DNA from: Pseudomonas oryzihabitans
Lineage (GTDB): Bacteria > Pseudomonadota > Gammaproteobacteria > Pseudomonadales > Pseudomonadaceae
Assembly: GCF_024652905.1 (NCBI RefSeq)
Contig: NZ_CP102428.1
Location: 4,386,001 to 4,450,000, forward strand
Length of the DNA: 64,000 bases
Direction: 5' to 3'
Below are positions 25,079-32,705 of the stretch, one piece after another. Made by a program: the position numbers and the translations under genes. Numbering within the stretch: position 1 is the first letter of the stretch; every line of letters starts with the position of its first letter. The notes beneath the pieces are model-generated. The model was given only the letters and a program-made list of their open reading frames with translations, was not told where the DNA came from and did no database searches.

Positions 25079-25812
25079 GCGCGCACCCGGCGCCAGAGCA
25101 GGCGAGGCGCGCGCAGCAGCATGCCGAAGAACAGCCGGGTGTGCATGCGCGAGATCAGCACGTTGTCCTGCCAGAGGCGAAAGTGCGAACGGCCATCCAG
25201 CGGATAGTGCACCCGGGTCGGCCGCCAGCGCATGGGCTGCTCGCGCCAGGCCAGGCGCACCAGGATCTCAGGGTCGAAATCCATACGCCTGCCCAGGCCG
25301 CCGGCGCGGATCACCGCCAGGGTCGGCGCCAGCGGGTAGACGCGAAAACCGCACATGCTGTCGCGGATCGCCAGGGACAGGCTGTTGATCCACACCCAGA
25401 CATGGGTGAGGTAGCGGGCATAGAGCCGGCCCTTGGGCACCGAGTCGTCGAACTGCGGGTAGCCGCAGATCAGCGCCTCGGGATAGGCCTGGGCCTCGGC
25501 GAGAAAGGCGGCCACGTCGGCCAGGTCGTGCTGGCCGTCGGCATCCACCTGCAGGGCATGAGTGAAACCCAGGCGCTGCGCCTCGGCGAGTCCGGCCATC
25601 ACCGCGCCGCCCTTGCCCTGGTTGACCGGCAGCCGCAGCAGATGGACGTCGGCTTGGGTCGCCAGTTCGTCCATCACCTGGGCGCAGGCGGGGCTGGAGG
25701 CGTCGTCCACCAGCACGCAGGGCAGGGCGCGCTGGCGCAGCGCCTGGACCACCAGCGGCAGGGCGTGCTCATGGTCGAACACCGGGATCACCGCGCAGGC
25801 ACGAAAGCTCAT
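25075..25812 (-). CDS. Family 2 glycosyltransferase of the aryl polyene operon
   Basis: A 245-residue GT-A glycosyltransferase. The N-terminal CAVIPVFDHEHALPLVVQAL leads to the first Asp pair VLVDDASS; QGKGGAVMAGLAEAQRLG is the dolichol-phosphate-mannose-synthase-like loop, and QVDADGQHDLADV carries the metal-binding DxD. No C-terminal membrane domain is present. It likely adds a sugar to the lipid carrier onto which the polyene is transferred; the sugar cannot be predicted. It overlaps both neighbours by four bases. Confidence 0.82.
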   Translation of the reverse strand: MSFRACAVIPVFDHEHALPLVVQALRQRALPCVLVDDASSPACAQVMDELATQADVHLLRLPVNQGKGGAVMAGLAEAQRLGFTHALQVDADGQHDLADVAAFLAEAQAYPEALICGYPQFDDSVPKGRLYARYLTHVWVWINSLSLAIRDSMCGFRVYPLAPTLAVIRAGGLGRRMDFDPEILVRLAWREQPMRWRPTRVHYPLDGRSHFRLWQDNVLISRMHTRLFFGMLLRAPRLLWRRVRA

Positions 25813-27455
25813 GGCTGCGCCTCCTTGAGCAGGATGCGCCCGGAGGAGCAGGCCGCCGTGCCCTGGCGAAAGGCGAAGTGCAGCTTGCTGCGGGTGGCGT
25901 CGAAGTGGAAGGTCAGGGTCACCCGATCGCCGGGGCGCAGCAGCTGCTGGAACTTGAGCACCTCCATGCCGGCGAAGTCTGCGGGTAGATCCAGGTGCTG
26001 ACGGGCCAGGCGCTGGGCCCAGCCGACCTGCACCACCCCGGGCACCACCGGCGCCGTGGGGAAGTGGCCGGAAAAGAACGCCAGGTCCGGGGCGATTTCC
26101 AGTTCCAGGCGCCAGCCGTCCTCGGTCTGCTCGACGCCGAGCGGCTCGATCTCTACCGGCCGTGGCTGGGCCAGCAGCCGCTCCACCTCGGCCTGGGCTA
26201 GCTTGCCCTGGGCGCTGTAGGGCAGCGCCAGCAGCAGGCGCCAGCGGCGCGGCAGGGCGATGGCCTCGCAGTGGCCGGCCAGGTATTCGCGCAACTCGGC
26301 CACCAGGGCACGGCGACCGCCGTTGCGCAACTGGTGCAGGCCGCTTTCGCTCAGGGCGACCAGGGCGCCGAGCAGGGCGCGACCCTGTTGCACCACGCCC
26401 AGGCGGACGTCGGCGACGGCGGGATGGTCGAGCAGGCGCGCTTCCAGCGCTGGCAGGGCGATGCGCTTCTCTTCCAGTTTGACGATGCGATCCAGACGCC
26501 CGAGCAGCTCGAAGCGACCGTCTCCCAGCAGGCTCACACCGTCCATGGTCTGCTCGCGCACGCCCTGGGGCAGATAGGGTGAGGTCAGCCAGAGGGCGCC
26601 GTCAGCGTCCTGGCCCAGGATAAGGTCGGCGAAGGCCTGCCAGGGCTGCGGGCCCTGGCGCCAGGCGATGCCGCCGGTCTCGGAGCTGCCATAGACCTCG
26701 GTGGGGTACTGGCCGAAGCGCGCCTGGCAGGCCGTGGCCGCCGCCTCCGGCAGCACGCCGCCAGAGGAAAACACCCGCACCACCTGACCGAGGATGGCGT
26801 CATCGAGGTTCTCGCCCAGGCGCTTGAGCAAGGCCGGGCTGCTGATCCACACCGCTCGGCGACCCGCGCGCAGCAGGGCGGCGGTCTCCCGCTGCAGCTC
26901 CTCGGTGAAGGGCAGCGCCTGGCGGGCGAAGGGGCGACCGGCGCAGAGCGGCCAGAGCACGCGAAACAGCAGGCCATAGATGTGCTGGGTGGAGACACTG
27001 CCAAGGATGGTTGCCTCGCCCAGAGACTCGCCCCAGAGGCGCTCCAGGGCAGCGACCTCGTTGGCCAGCTGGAACAGCTGCTTGGCGATCAGCTTGGGTT
27101 CGCCACTGGAGCCCGAGGTGCTCAGGGTCAGCAGCGGTGCGTGGAGGTCGAGCGCGGCGGGCGCCAGGGGCTCGGCGGCGGTCCAGCCGGCAAGATCGTC
27201 GAGCCAGGCATCGAGCGTAGGCATCAGCCGAGCACGGGTGGCGGGCTGGGCGTCGGCCGGCAGGATCACCTCGATGCCGGCGCGCCAGGCACCGAGCAAG
27301 GCGCAGGCCAGGTCCTCGGCATCGTCCAGGTGCAGCGCCAGGCGCCTGAGGCCACCAGCCTGGAAGGCCGCCGCCAGGCTCAGGGCGCGCTGCTTGAGTG
27401 CCGCATCCAGCGGGCTCGCGGCGCCCAGCAGCTCGGCGAGAGGGGTGAAGGTCAT
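25809..27455 (-). CDS. Fused aryl-ACP ligase and hotdog dehydratase (ApeH-ApeI)
   Basis: A 548-residue fusion. Residues 1 to about 430 form an AMP-dependent acyl synthetase with LTLSTSGSSGEPKLIAKQLF (phosphate loop), VYGSSETGGIAWR (A5), LLGRLDRIVKLEEKRIALP (A8) and LPYSAQGKLAQAEVERLL (lysine motif A10). Residues from about 440 form a FabA/FabZ-like hotdog domain, with the active-site His in FFSGHFPTAPVVPGVVQVGW. The first part would load the aryl acid on an ACP; the second is the ApeI dehydratase that partners ApeP. In E. coli and Xenorhabdus these are separate proteins. The ATG at 27455 overlaps the upstream stop by four bases. Confidence 0.85.
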   Translation of the reverse strand: MTFTPLAELLGAASPLDAALKQRALSLAAAFQAGGLRRLALHLDDAEDLACALLGAWRAGIEVILPADAQPATRARLMPTLDAWLDDLAGWTAAEPLAPAALDLHAPLLTLSTSGSSGEPKLIAKQLFQLANEVAALERLWGESLGEATILGSVSTQHIYGLLFRVLWPLCAGRPFARQALPFTEELQRETAALLRAGRRAVWISSPALLKRLGENLDDAILGQVVRVFSSGGVLPEAAATACQARFGQYPTEVYGSSETGGIAWRQGPQPWQAFADLILGQDADGALWLTSPYLPQGVREQTMDGVSLLGDGRFELLGRLDRIVKLEEKRIALPALEARLLDHPAVADVRLGVVQQGRALLGALVALSESGLHQLRNGGRRALVAELREYLAGHCEAIALPRRWRLLLALPYSAQGKLAQAEVERLLAQPRPVEIEPLGVEQTEDGWRLELEIAPDLAFFSGHFPTAPVVPGVVQVGWAQRLARQHLDLPADFAGMEVLKFQQLLRPGDRVTLTFHFDATRSKLHFAFRQGTAACSSGRILLKEAQP

Positions 27456-28024
27456 GGCAGCCTCCGCACGCGCTGGCGGACCAGCCATTCACCGGCGAAC
27501 AGCAGGCCCATCAGGCCATAGGCGATGACGCCGGTATAGAGCGTCCACCAGGCCAGCGGCGCCCAGAGCGCCAGGGCAGCGGCGGTGAGCGCATTGAACA
27601 GAAAGAACAGGCACCAGACCTGGGTCACTCTGCGGGTGTAGCGCACCGCCCGTGCTGGCAGCTCGGGTTCGCGCAGCCGCGCCAGGCGCTCGATCAGCGG
27701 TTGGCCGCGCAGCAGGCTCAGGCCGAATACTGCCAGCAGGAAGAGGCTGAGCAGCACCGGATACCAGCGCAGCAGCACGGCGGCGTCGCTCAGGGCCAGC
27801 AGCAGGCAGAAGCCCAGGGCGACCAGGGCGGTGCCGCGCTGCAGGCCGTTGAGGCCGGGTTGCAGCAGGCGCAGGCCCCAGAGGGCGCCCAGACCGGCAG
27901 CGAACAGCCGTGGCGAGAGGTGCTGCAGGCCGAAGTAGACGGCGAAGGGATAGGCCAGGCCGAGCAGGAGCAGCAGGGCACTGGCGACCAGGCCCAGGGG
28001 GGAGCGGGAAGGCAGGGCACTCAT
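27452..28024 (-). CDS. Integral membrane protein of the aryl polyene operon (ApeG position)
   Basis: A 190-residue protein with about six hydrophobic segments (LGLVASALLLLLGLAYPFAV, LVALGFCLLLALSDAAVLL, LLSLFLLAVFGLSLL, QVWCLFFLFNALTAAALALW, and the C-terminal LYTGVIAYGLMGLLFAGEWLV). Homologues (COG4648-like) sit at the same place, next to the ACP genes, in aryl polyene and xanthomonadin clusters. Its role is unknown; transfer of the product at the inner membrane is a guess. The ATG at 28024 is chosen because it follows the ACP stop by 10 bases. Confidence 0.78.
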   Translation of the reverse strand: MSALPSRSPLGLVASALLLLLGLAYPFAVYFGLQHLSPRLFAAGLGALWGLRLLQPGLNGLQRGTALVALGFCLLLALSDAAVLLRWYPVLLSLFLLAVFGLSLLRGQPLIERLARLREPELPARAVRYTRRVTQVWCLFFLFNALTAAALALWAPLAWWTLYTGVIAYGLMGLLFAGEWLVRQRVRRLP

Positions 28025-28034
28025 AGGCGGCGGA

Positions 28035-28289
28035 TCAGGCGTCCGCCTGGCTGATGCGATGGACGGCCTCGACCACGTCACCCACGGTGCGCACCTGGCG
28101 GAATTGCTCGGCGGCGATCTTGTGCCCGGTCTGGCGGCGCAGGTGGTCGATCAGGTCAACGGCGTCGATGCTGTCGATCTCCAGGTCCTCGTAGAGGTTG
28201 GCCTCCAGGGTCACCCGCTCGGGCTCCAGTTCGAAGAGTTCGACCAGGGCGCTGCGCAGGGTCTCGAAGATGGCTTCACGGCTTTGCAT
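28035..28289 (-). CDS. apeF: Acyl carrier protein (ApeF-type)
   Basis: An 84-residue acyl carrier protein. The phosphopantetheine serine is in DLEIDSIDAVDLIDHLRR (D-S-I-D-A), giving the DSxD pattern usual for this subgroup. It carries intermediates in the aryl polyene pathway. The ATG at 28289 has GAGGAG six bases upstream. It lies 10 bases after the other ACP gene, so the operon encodes two ACPs, one probably for the starter and one for extension. Confidence 0.88.
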   Translation of the reverse strand: MQSREAIFETLRSALVELFELEPERVTLEANLYEDLEIDSIDAVDLIDHLRRQTGHKIAAEQFRQVRTVGDVVEAVHRISQADA

Positions 28290-28299
28290 AGCGATCTCC

Positions 28300-28560
28300 T
28301 CAGGCGGCGCGCTGGGCGGCGACGAAGGCCGCAAGGGCGTTGACGTTGGCGAAATGGGTGCGGGTGTCCTTGGCCTCGGCGTCGATGCGGATGCCGTAGC
28401 GCTTCTGGATCGCCAGGCCCAGCTCCAGGGCGTCCACCGAATCCAGGCCCAGGCCGTCGCCGAACAGGATCTGGTCGTCGCCGATGTCGTCGACGGTGAC
28501 GTCCTCGAGGCCGAGCGCCTCGATGATCAGGCTTTTGAGCTCAAGGTTGAGATCAGTCAT
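28300..28560 (-). CDS. apeE: Acyl carrier protein (ApeE-type)
   Basis: An 86-residue acyl carrier protein beginning MTDLNLELKSLIIEALGLEDVTVDDI; the phosphopantetheine serine is in GDGLGLDSVDALELGLAIQK. Loading needs a phosphopantetheinyl transferase, which is not in the window and must come from elsewhere. It overlaps the acyltransferase gene upstream by eight bases. Confidence 0.88.
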   Translation of the reverse strand: MTDLNLELKSLIIEALGLEDVTVDDIGDDQILFGDGLGLDSVDALELGLAIQKRYGIRIDAEAKDTRTHFANVNALAAFVAAQRAA

Positions 28561-29320
28561 GGTTGCCGGTTTCCTTCAGGTAGAGCTGGTGCAGCTGGTC
28601 GTTGAGTTCACGCGACGCCAGCGGCAACGGCCGCCCGGCGAAGGTGGTGGGGTCGATGTCGGCGCCCACTTCCAGCTGGAAGTCGAAGCGCCGCGCGGGA
28701 ATGCGATACCAGGGCGTGGCCTTGGTCAGGGTGCTGGGTACCACGCGGATAATGACCGGGGTGATGCAGCGGGCGCCGCGCAGGGCGATGGCCGCGGCGC
28801 CACGATGGAAGCGCGGCGGCTCGCCGGGGGTGGTGCGGGTACCCTCGGGAAAGATGATCAGCGTCTGGCCTTCGCGCAGGGCGTCGGCGGCTTCGTCGAG
28901 CATCTCGGCGCTGCCGTTGTTGCTGATGTAGCCGGCGGCCTGGATCTGCCGCTTGAGATAGGGGTTCTGCCAGAGACCCTGCTTGACCACGCAATTGGCG
29001 TCGGGCACCAGGCCGATGAGCACCACCACGTCGATCAGTGAGGGGTGGTTGGCGATGATCAGCTGGCCCGGACGACCCAGCCGCTCGCGGCCCTGGATAC
29101 GCAGATTCATCACCCGGGTCAGCACCATGAAGGCGACGAAGAAGCGGAACAGCCGGGCATTGGCCCGCCGCGCACGCTGGCGGCGGCGCAGGGGATCGCC
29201 CGGCATCACCAGCAGGAGCGGCAGGATCAGCAGGCGAAAGACCAGGGCGCCGCAGCCGAACACCACGAAGTTGAGCCCCGTGGCCAGCAGGCGATAGCCA
29301 TAGTCCAGCCGGCCGCTCAT
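28553..29320 (-). CDS. PlsC-type 1-acyl-glycerol-phosphate acyltransferase of the aryl polyene operon
   Basis: A 255-residue membrane acyltransferase. A hydrophobic N-terminus (LNFVVFGCGALVFRLLILPLLLV) is followed by LIIANHPSLIDVVVLIGL, where NHPSLID is the HxxxxD catalytic motif, and LIIFPEGTRTTPGEPPRFH (FPEGTR, motif III). ApeD position in known clusters. It may prime the lipid on which the polyene is mounted. The ATG at 29320 overlaps the chain-length-factor stop by four bases. Confidence 0.86.
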   Translation of the reverse strand: MSGRLDYGYRLLATGLNFVVFGCGALVFRLLILPLLLVMPGDPLRRRQRARRANARLFRFFVAFMVLTRVMNLRIQGRERLGRPGQLIIANHPSLIDVVVLIGLVPDANCVVKQGLWQNPYLKRQIQAAGYISNNGSAEMLDEAADALREGQTLIIFPEGTRTTPGEPPRFHRGAAAIALRGARCITPVIIRVVPSTLTKATPWYRIPARRFDFQLEVGADIDPTTFAGRPLPLASRELNDQLHQLYLKETGNHD

Positions 29321-30039
29321 CCGCAAGCCTCCGCCTGCCAGTGCCAGGCGCGCCCGGCATAGGCGAGGTGGCGCTCGCCGCGTGCTTGCAGCAGGCGCAG
29401 CAGTTCCAGAGCATGCGGCCAGACGCTGGTCGCGGCGTCCGCCGGGGCCGGCTCGCCGCTCAGGCCATGGCTGCTGCCAGGAGTGAGCAGCAGGCCCACG
29501 GCATAGGGAAAGGGAACGTCATCGATCTGGGGCGCATAGAGGGTAGGCGGCGCCTCTTCGGCGATCACCACCAGCACCCCGCTGGCGCCTTCGGCGAGCA
29601 GGGTGGAGGCTTCCAGCACGGCGTGTTCGAGACCATCGCGGCCAGTGGCCAGGGCATTCATCTCGCTGTGATCGCCGCGCAGGATCGACCACTGGCCGAT
29701 GATGGCGTTGTGCACCGAAAGGCTGAACTGGGTCGGGGAGAGCGGCTCGCCGCGGGCCAGCTCTTGGAGGATGGCCAGGGTGCGCGGGGTCTCGCCGTGG
29801 CGCGAGGCGAAGATCAGCGGCAGCGGCTCGCCATGGGCGTCGGCCAACGGCCAGGCCACCTGGAAGGTCATGCGCGCCAGCCGGCTCAGGCGGCGGCGCT
29901 GCATGGCCGGCAGGAAGCTGGCATCGGGTTGGCTGCCGTCGTCCGCCGGACACCAGGGCGCGGCGCACCACTGCCGCCAGGCGTCCTGGTCGCCAAGACC
30001 AGGCGCCCAGGCGCGCCAATCGCTAATCTGGAAGTGCAT
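29317..30039 (-). CDS. apeC: Ketosynthase chain-length factor (ApeC-type)
   Basis: A 240-residue ketosynthase-like protein of the chain-length-factor family (Ketoacyl-synt_2). It is about 60 percent of normal ketosynthase length. In SLSVHNAIIGQWSILRGDH the active-site Cys region is replaced, and no HGT or GHT histidine motif is present, so it is catalytically dead and should pair with the ApeO ketosynthase. It is the first gene of the operon, with the promoter about 90 bp upstream. The start is uncertain: ATG at 30039 or GTG at 30045; neither has a strong ribosome site. Confidence 0.84.
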   Translation of the reverse strand: MHFQISDWRAWAPGLGDQDAWRQWCAAPWCPADDGSQPDASFLPAMQRRRLSRLARMTFQVAWPLADAHGEPLPLIFASRHGETPRTLAILQELARGEPLSPTQFSLSVHNAIIGQWSILRGDHSEMNALATGRDGLEHAVLEASTLLAEGASGVLVVIAEEAPPTLYAPQIDDVPFPYAVGLLLTPGSSHGLSGEPAPADAATSVWPHALELLRLLQARGERHLAYAGRAWHWQAEACG

Positions 30040-30125
30040 GTTCACAGCCGAATCTACCCCGGAGCCTTACGTGCTTGCCGTTTCATCTATCCCTGATGAG
30101 CAGGGTATTGCAGCGTTCGGCGCGC

Positions 30126-30154
30126 ATTATCCAAGCGGCTCCCACCCTAGGCAA
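30126..30154 (-). promoter_or_regulatory. Sigma70 promoter of the aryl polyene operon
   Basis: On the minus strand, TTGCCT (30154-30149) and GATAAT (30131-30126) are separated by 17 bases, giving 4/6 and 5/6 matches to the consensus. Transcription should start near 30119, leaving an 80-base leader before the first gene. No other comparable site is seen in the 367-bp gap 30040-30406, the rest of which shows no gene or repeat. Confidence 0.6.
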
Positions 30155-30406
30155 ACATTTGTCTGAACTTTGCTAAGAGGTGACAGTCATGCCGCGAAGC
30201 CAGGGACAGGCTAGCGTGGCGGGAGGTAGAGGGCCCCTTTTCAGGGCACGAAACGCCGCTCCGTGCGACGAGCGGCAGTGGAAGCGGTGATTTGGGCAAG
30301 AGAGGTGAAGGTAAAGGTGAAGCTGTCGCTGATGGTTATCGCGATCATGGCTGCAGGGACCGCTCCAGAGGCGTTTCAACCTCAAGGGAGCGGTCAAGGC
30401 CTGCAG

Positions 30407-31684
30407 TCACGCCGCTGGTAGCGGCTGCAACCTGGACAGCCGGACCGCCACGGCGAGGGCCGCGAGCAGCAGGGCGCCGATGAACAGACCGACACCGGTC
30501 CAGCCGCCCAGGTGCCAGCAGAAGCCACCCAGGGTGCCGGCCACGCTGGAACCGGCGTAGTAACTGAACAGATAGAGCGAGGAGGCCTGACCCCGCGCCT
30601 GGCGCGCGCGCCGCCCGACCCAACTGCTGGCCACCGAATGGGCGCCGAAGAAGCCGAAGGTGAACAGCAGCATCCCCGGCAGCACCAGCCACAGCGGGGT
30701 GAACAGGGTCAGCAGCAGACCGCACAGCTTGAGCACGATGGCGCCAGCGAATACCTGACGCCGGCCGAAACGATCGGCCAGGCTGCCGAACTTGGCCGAG
30801 CTGTAGATCCCCGCCAGATAGACCAGTGACAGCACGCCGATCCAGGCCTGGCTCAGGTGGTAGGGTTCGGCCAGCAGGCGATAGGCGATGTAGTTGAACA
30901 GGGTGACGAAGGCGCCCATCAGCAGGAAGGCCTCCAGGAACAGCCAGGGCAGCCCGGCATCGCGAAAGTGCAGGGCATAGCCGGCGAGCAGGCTGCGCGG
31001 CCGCAGCGGCCGCGGCTGAAAGCGCTTCGAGGCTGGCAGGCTGCGCTTGAACAGCACCGCCGCCACCAGGGCCAGCACCCCCAGGGCGCCGAGGGCAATG
31101 CGCCAGGAGACGAAATCCACCAGCACCCCGCTGATCACCCGGCCGGACATCCCGCCCAGGGCGTTGCCACTGATGTAGAGGCCCATGGCATAGCCCAGGT
31201 GTTCGGGATGCACCTCTTCGGCCAGGTAGGTCATGGCCACCGCCGCCACCCCGGCCAGCGACAGCCCGACCAGGGCACGGGTCACCAGGATGCCGTCCCA
31301 GGTGGGCATCAGGGCGCTGAGCAGGGTGAAGCCACCTGCGGCGAACAGCGCATAGACCATCACCGACTTGCGCCCGATGGCATCGGAAATCGGTCCGGTC
31401 ACCAGCAGACCGCAGGCCATCAGGCCGGTGGCCAGGGACAGCGACAGACTGCTGGCCGCGGCGGTCAGGCCAAAGGCCTGGGAAAAGATCGGCATCAGCG
31501 GCTGCACGCAATAGAGCAGGGCGAAGGTGGCGAAGCCGCCGCAGAACAGCGCCAGGGCGGTGCGCAGGAATTGCGGCGTACCTTTCTCGATGAAGGCGTC
31601 CGGTGCGTGCTGCGGCTCATTGGCGGCAGGGCGGGTTTCCAGCGGGGGGGTAGGGGGCGTGGCGGACGACCGGGACGTGTTCAC
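30407..31684 (-). CDS. MFS transporter (YnfM-like drug/metabolite exporter)
   Basis: A 425-residue major facilitator protein with 12 hydrophobic segments after a polar N-terminal tail of about 38 residues. Loop 2-3 has GPISDAIGRKSVMVYAL, the MFS signature, with a related half-repeat FGSLADRFGRRQVFAG in the second half. YnfM-like features include LALFCGGFATFALLYCVQPLMP near the first segment. The family exports small molecules or arabinose-like sugars; the substrate is unknown. It is divergent from a LysR regulator 107 bp away, the usual arrangement for local control. Confidence 0.85.
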   Translation of the reverse strand: MNTSRSSATPPTPPLETRPAANEPQHAPDAFIEKGTPQFLRTALALFCGGFATFALLYCVQPLMPIFSQAFGLTAAASSLSLSLATGLMACGLLVTGPISDAIGRKSVMVYALFAAGGFTLLSALMPTWDGILVTRALVGLSLAGVAAVAMTYLAEEVHPEHLGYAMGLYISGNALGGMSGRVISGVLVDFVSWRIALGALGVLALVAAVLFKRSLPASKRFQPRPLRPRSLLAGYALHFRDAGLPWLFLEAFLLMGAFVTLFNYIAYRLLAEPYHLSQAWIGVLSLVYLAGIYSSAKFGSLADRFGRRQVFAGAIVLKLCGLLLTLFTPLWLVLPGMLLFTFGFFGAHSVASSWVGRRARQARGQASSLYLFSYYAGSSVAGTLGGFCWHLGGWTGVGLFIGALLLAALAVAVRLSRLQPLPAA

Positions 31685-31740
31685 GGGTACCTCAGGGCAG
31701 GTCTGACCTCACCACCCTAGGCTGGCAGCTGCCATATATC

Positions 31741-31750
31741 CAATATATTG
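31741..31750. promoter_or_regulatory. Possible LysR-regulator operator between divergent genes
   Basis: CAATATATTG is a perfect palindrome inside a wider AT-rich stretch (CCATATATCCAATATATTG, 31732-31750) in an otherwise GC-rich control region of 107 bp between an MFS gene and a LysR gene. It is a natural candidate for the regulator's binding site, though it does not show the full T-N11-A form clearly. Confidence 0.4.
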
Positions 31751-31791
31751 TCCGTCTCGATTGATAGGTTTTGCGACTCAATGGAAGACGT

Positions 31792-32673
31792 ATGGAATTG
31801 CGCCACCTGAGGTATTTCGTGGCGGTGGCCGAGGAGCTGCACTTCGGCCGCGCCGCCCAGCGCCTAAATCTCTCCCAGCCACCGCTCAGTCAGCAGATCC
31901 AGGCCCTGGAAAGCGAGCTGGGCACACGTCTGCTGGAACGCACCAATCGACGCGTCGCCCTGACCGAGGCCGGCCGGCTGTTTCTCGACGAGGCCCGGCA
32001 GATCCTCCTGGCCAGCGAACGCGCCGCCGAACGGGTCCGTCGTGCCGGCCGCGGTGAGACCGGGCAATTGCAGGTGGGCTTCAGCGCCTCCTCGCCCTTC
32101 GTCGCCACTATCCCCAAGACGCTGTTCGCCTACCGCCGCGCCTATCCCGAGGTGCGCCTGCAACTGCAGGAGATGAGCAGTCGCGAACAGATCGACGCCA
32201 TGCTCGCCGGCAACCTGCAGATCGGCCTGATCCGCCCCATCGAATTGCCCGACGCCCTGGTGGCGGTCGAACTCTTCCGCGAACCCCTGGTGGTCGCCCT
32301 GCGCCACGACCATCCCCTGGCCCAGCAGGGCTGCGGCCCGCTGCCCCTGGCCGCCCTCGCCGCCGAGCCCTTCGTCTACTTCCCGCGCAGCTTCGGCACC
32401 GGCCTCTACCAGCAGCTCCACGGCCTCGCCGCCCGCGCCGGCTTCACCCCGCGCATCGTCCAAGAGGCCAGCGAAGTCCTCATCATCCTCGGCCTGGTCG
32501 CCGCCGGCCTCGGCGTCACCGTGCTGCCCGCCACCTACCAGCGCACCCAGATGGAAGGGCTGGTGTATCGCGATCTGGACGATCCGGAGGCGACCTCGGC
32601 GGTGTGGTTGCTCAGGCGCCGGGATGAGGTGTCGCCGCAGGCGGAGGCGTTTGTGAGGCTTTTAATCGAGTAA
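31792..32673 (+). CDS. LysR-family transcriptional regulator
   Basis: A 293-residue regulator with an N-terminal winged helix (MELRHLRYFVAVAEELHFGRAAQRLNLSQPPLSQQIQALE, shown in pieces: FVAVAEELHFGRAAQRL and SQPPLSQQIQALE) and a C-terminal effector-binding domain (GQLQVGFSASSPFVATIPK onward). The helix-turn-helix resembles the BenM/CatR-like subgroup. The ATG at 31792 is chosen for the GGAAG five bases upstream and the conserved MELRHLRYF start; an ATG 21 bases earlier is in frame. It probably controls the divergent MFS gene. The ligand is unknown. Confidence 0.9.
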   Translation: MELRHLRYFVAVAEELHFGRAAQRLNLSQPPLSQQIQALESELGTRLLERTNRRVALTEAGRLFLDEARQILLASERAAERVRRAGRGETGQLQVGFSASSPFVATIPKTLFAYRRAYPEVRLQLQEMSSREQIDAMLAGNLQIGLIRPIELPDALVAVELFREPLVVALRHDHPLAQQGCGPLPLAALAAEPFVYFPRSFGTGLYQQLHGLAARAGFTPRIVQEASEVLIILGLVAAGLGVTVLPATYQRTQMEGLVYRDLDDPEATSAVWLLRRRDEVSPQAEAFVRLLIE

Positions 32674-32705
32674 GTGAGTGGGATTAATAATCCGCCCGTG
32701 CTGGC

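Noticed and set aside
30173-30397. 74-codon frame in the gap before the aryl polyene operon
   Set aside because: No ribosome site, no conserved feature, and a Pro/Leu/Arg-rich random composition.
32680-32692. GGATTAATAATCC palindrome between LysR and the GapS4b-like gene as a terminator
   Set aside because: The stem is only 5 bp and lacks a T-tract in either direction.
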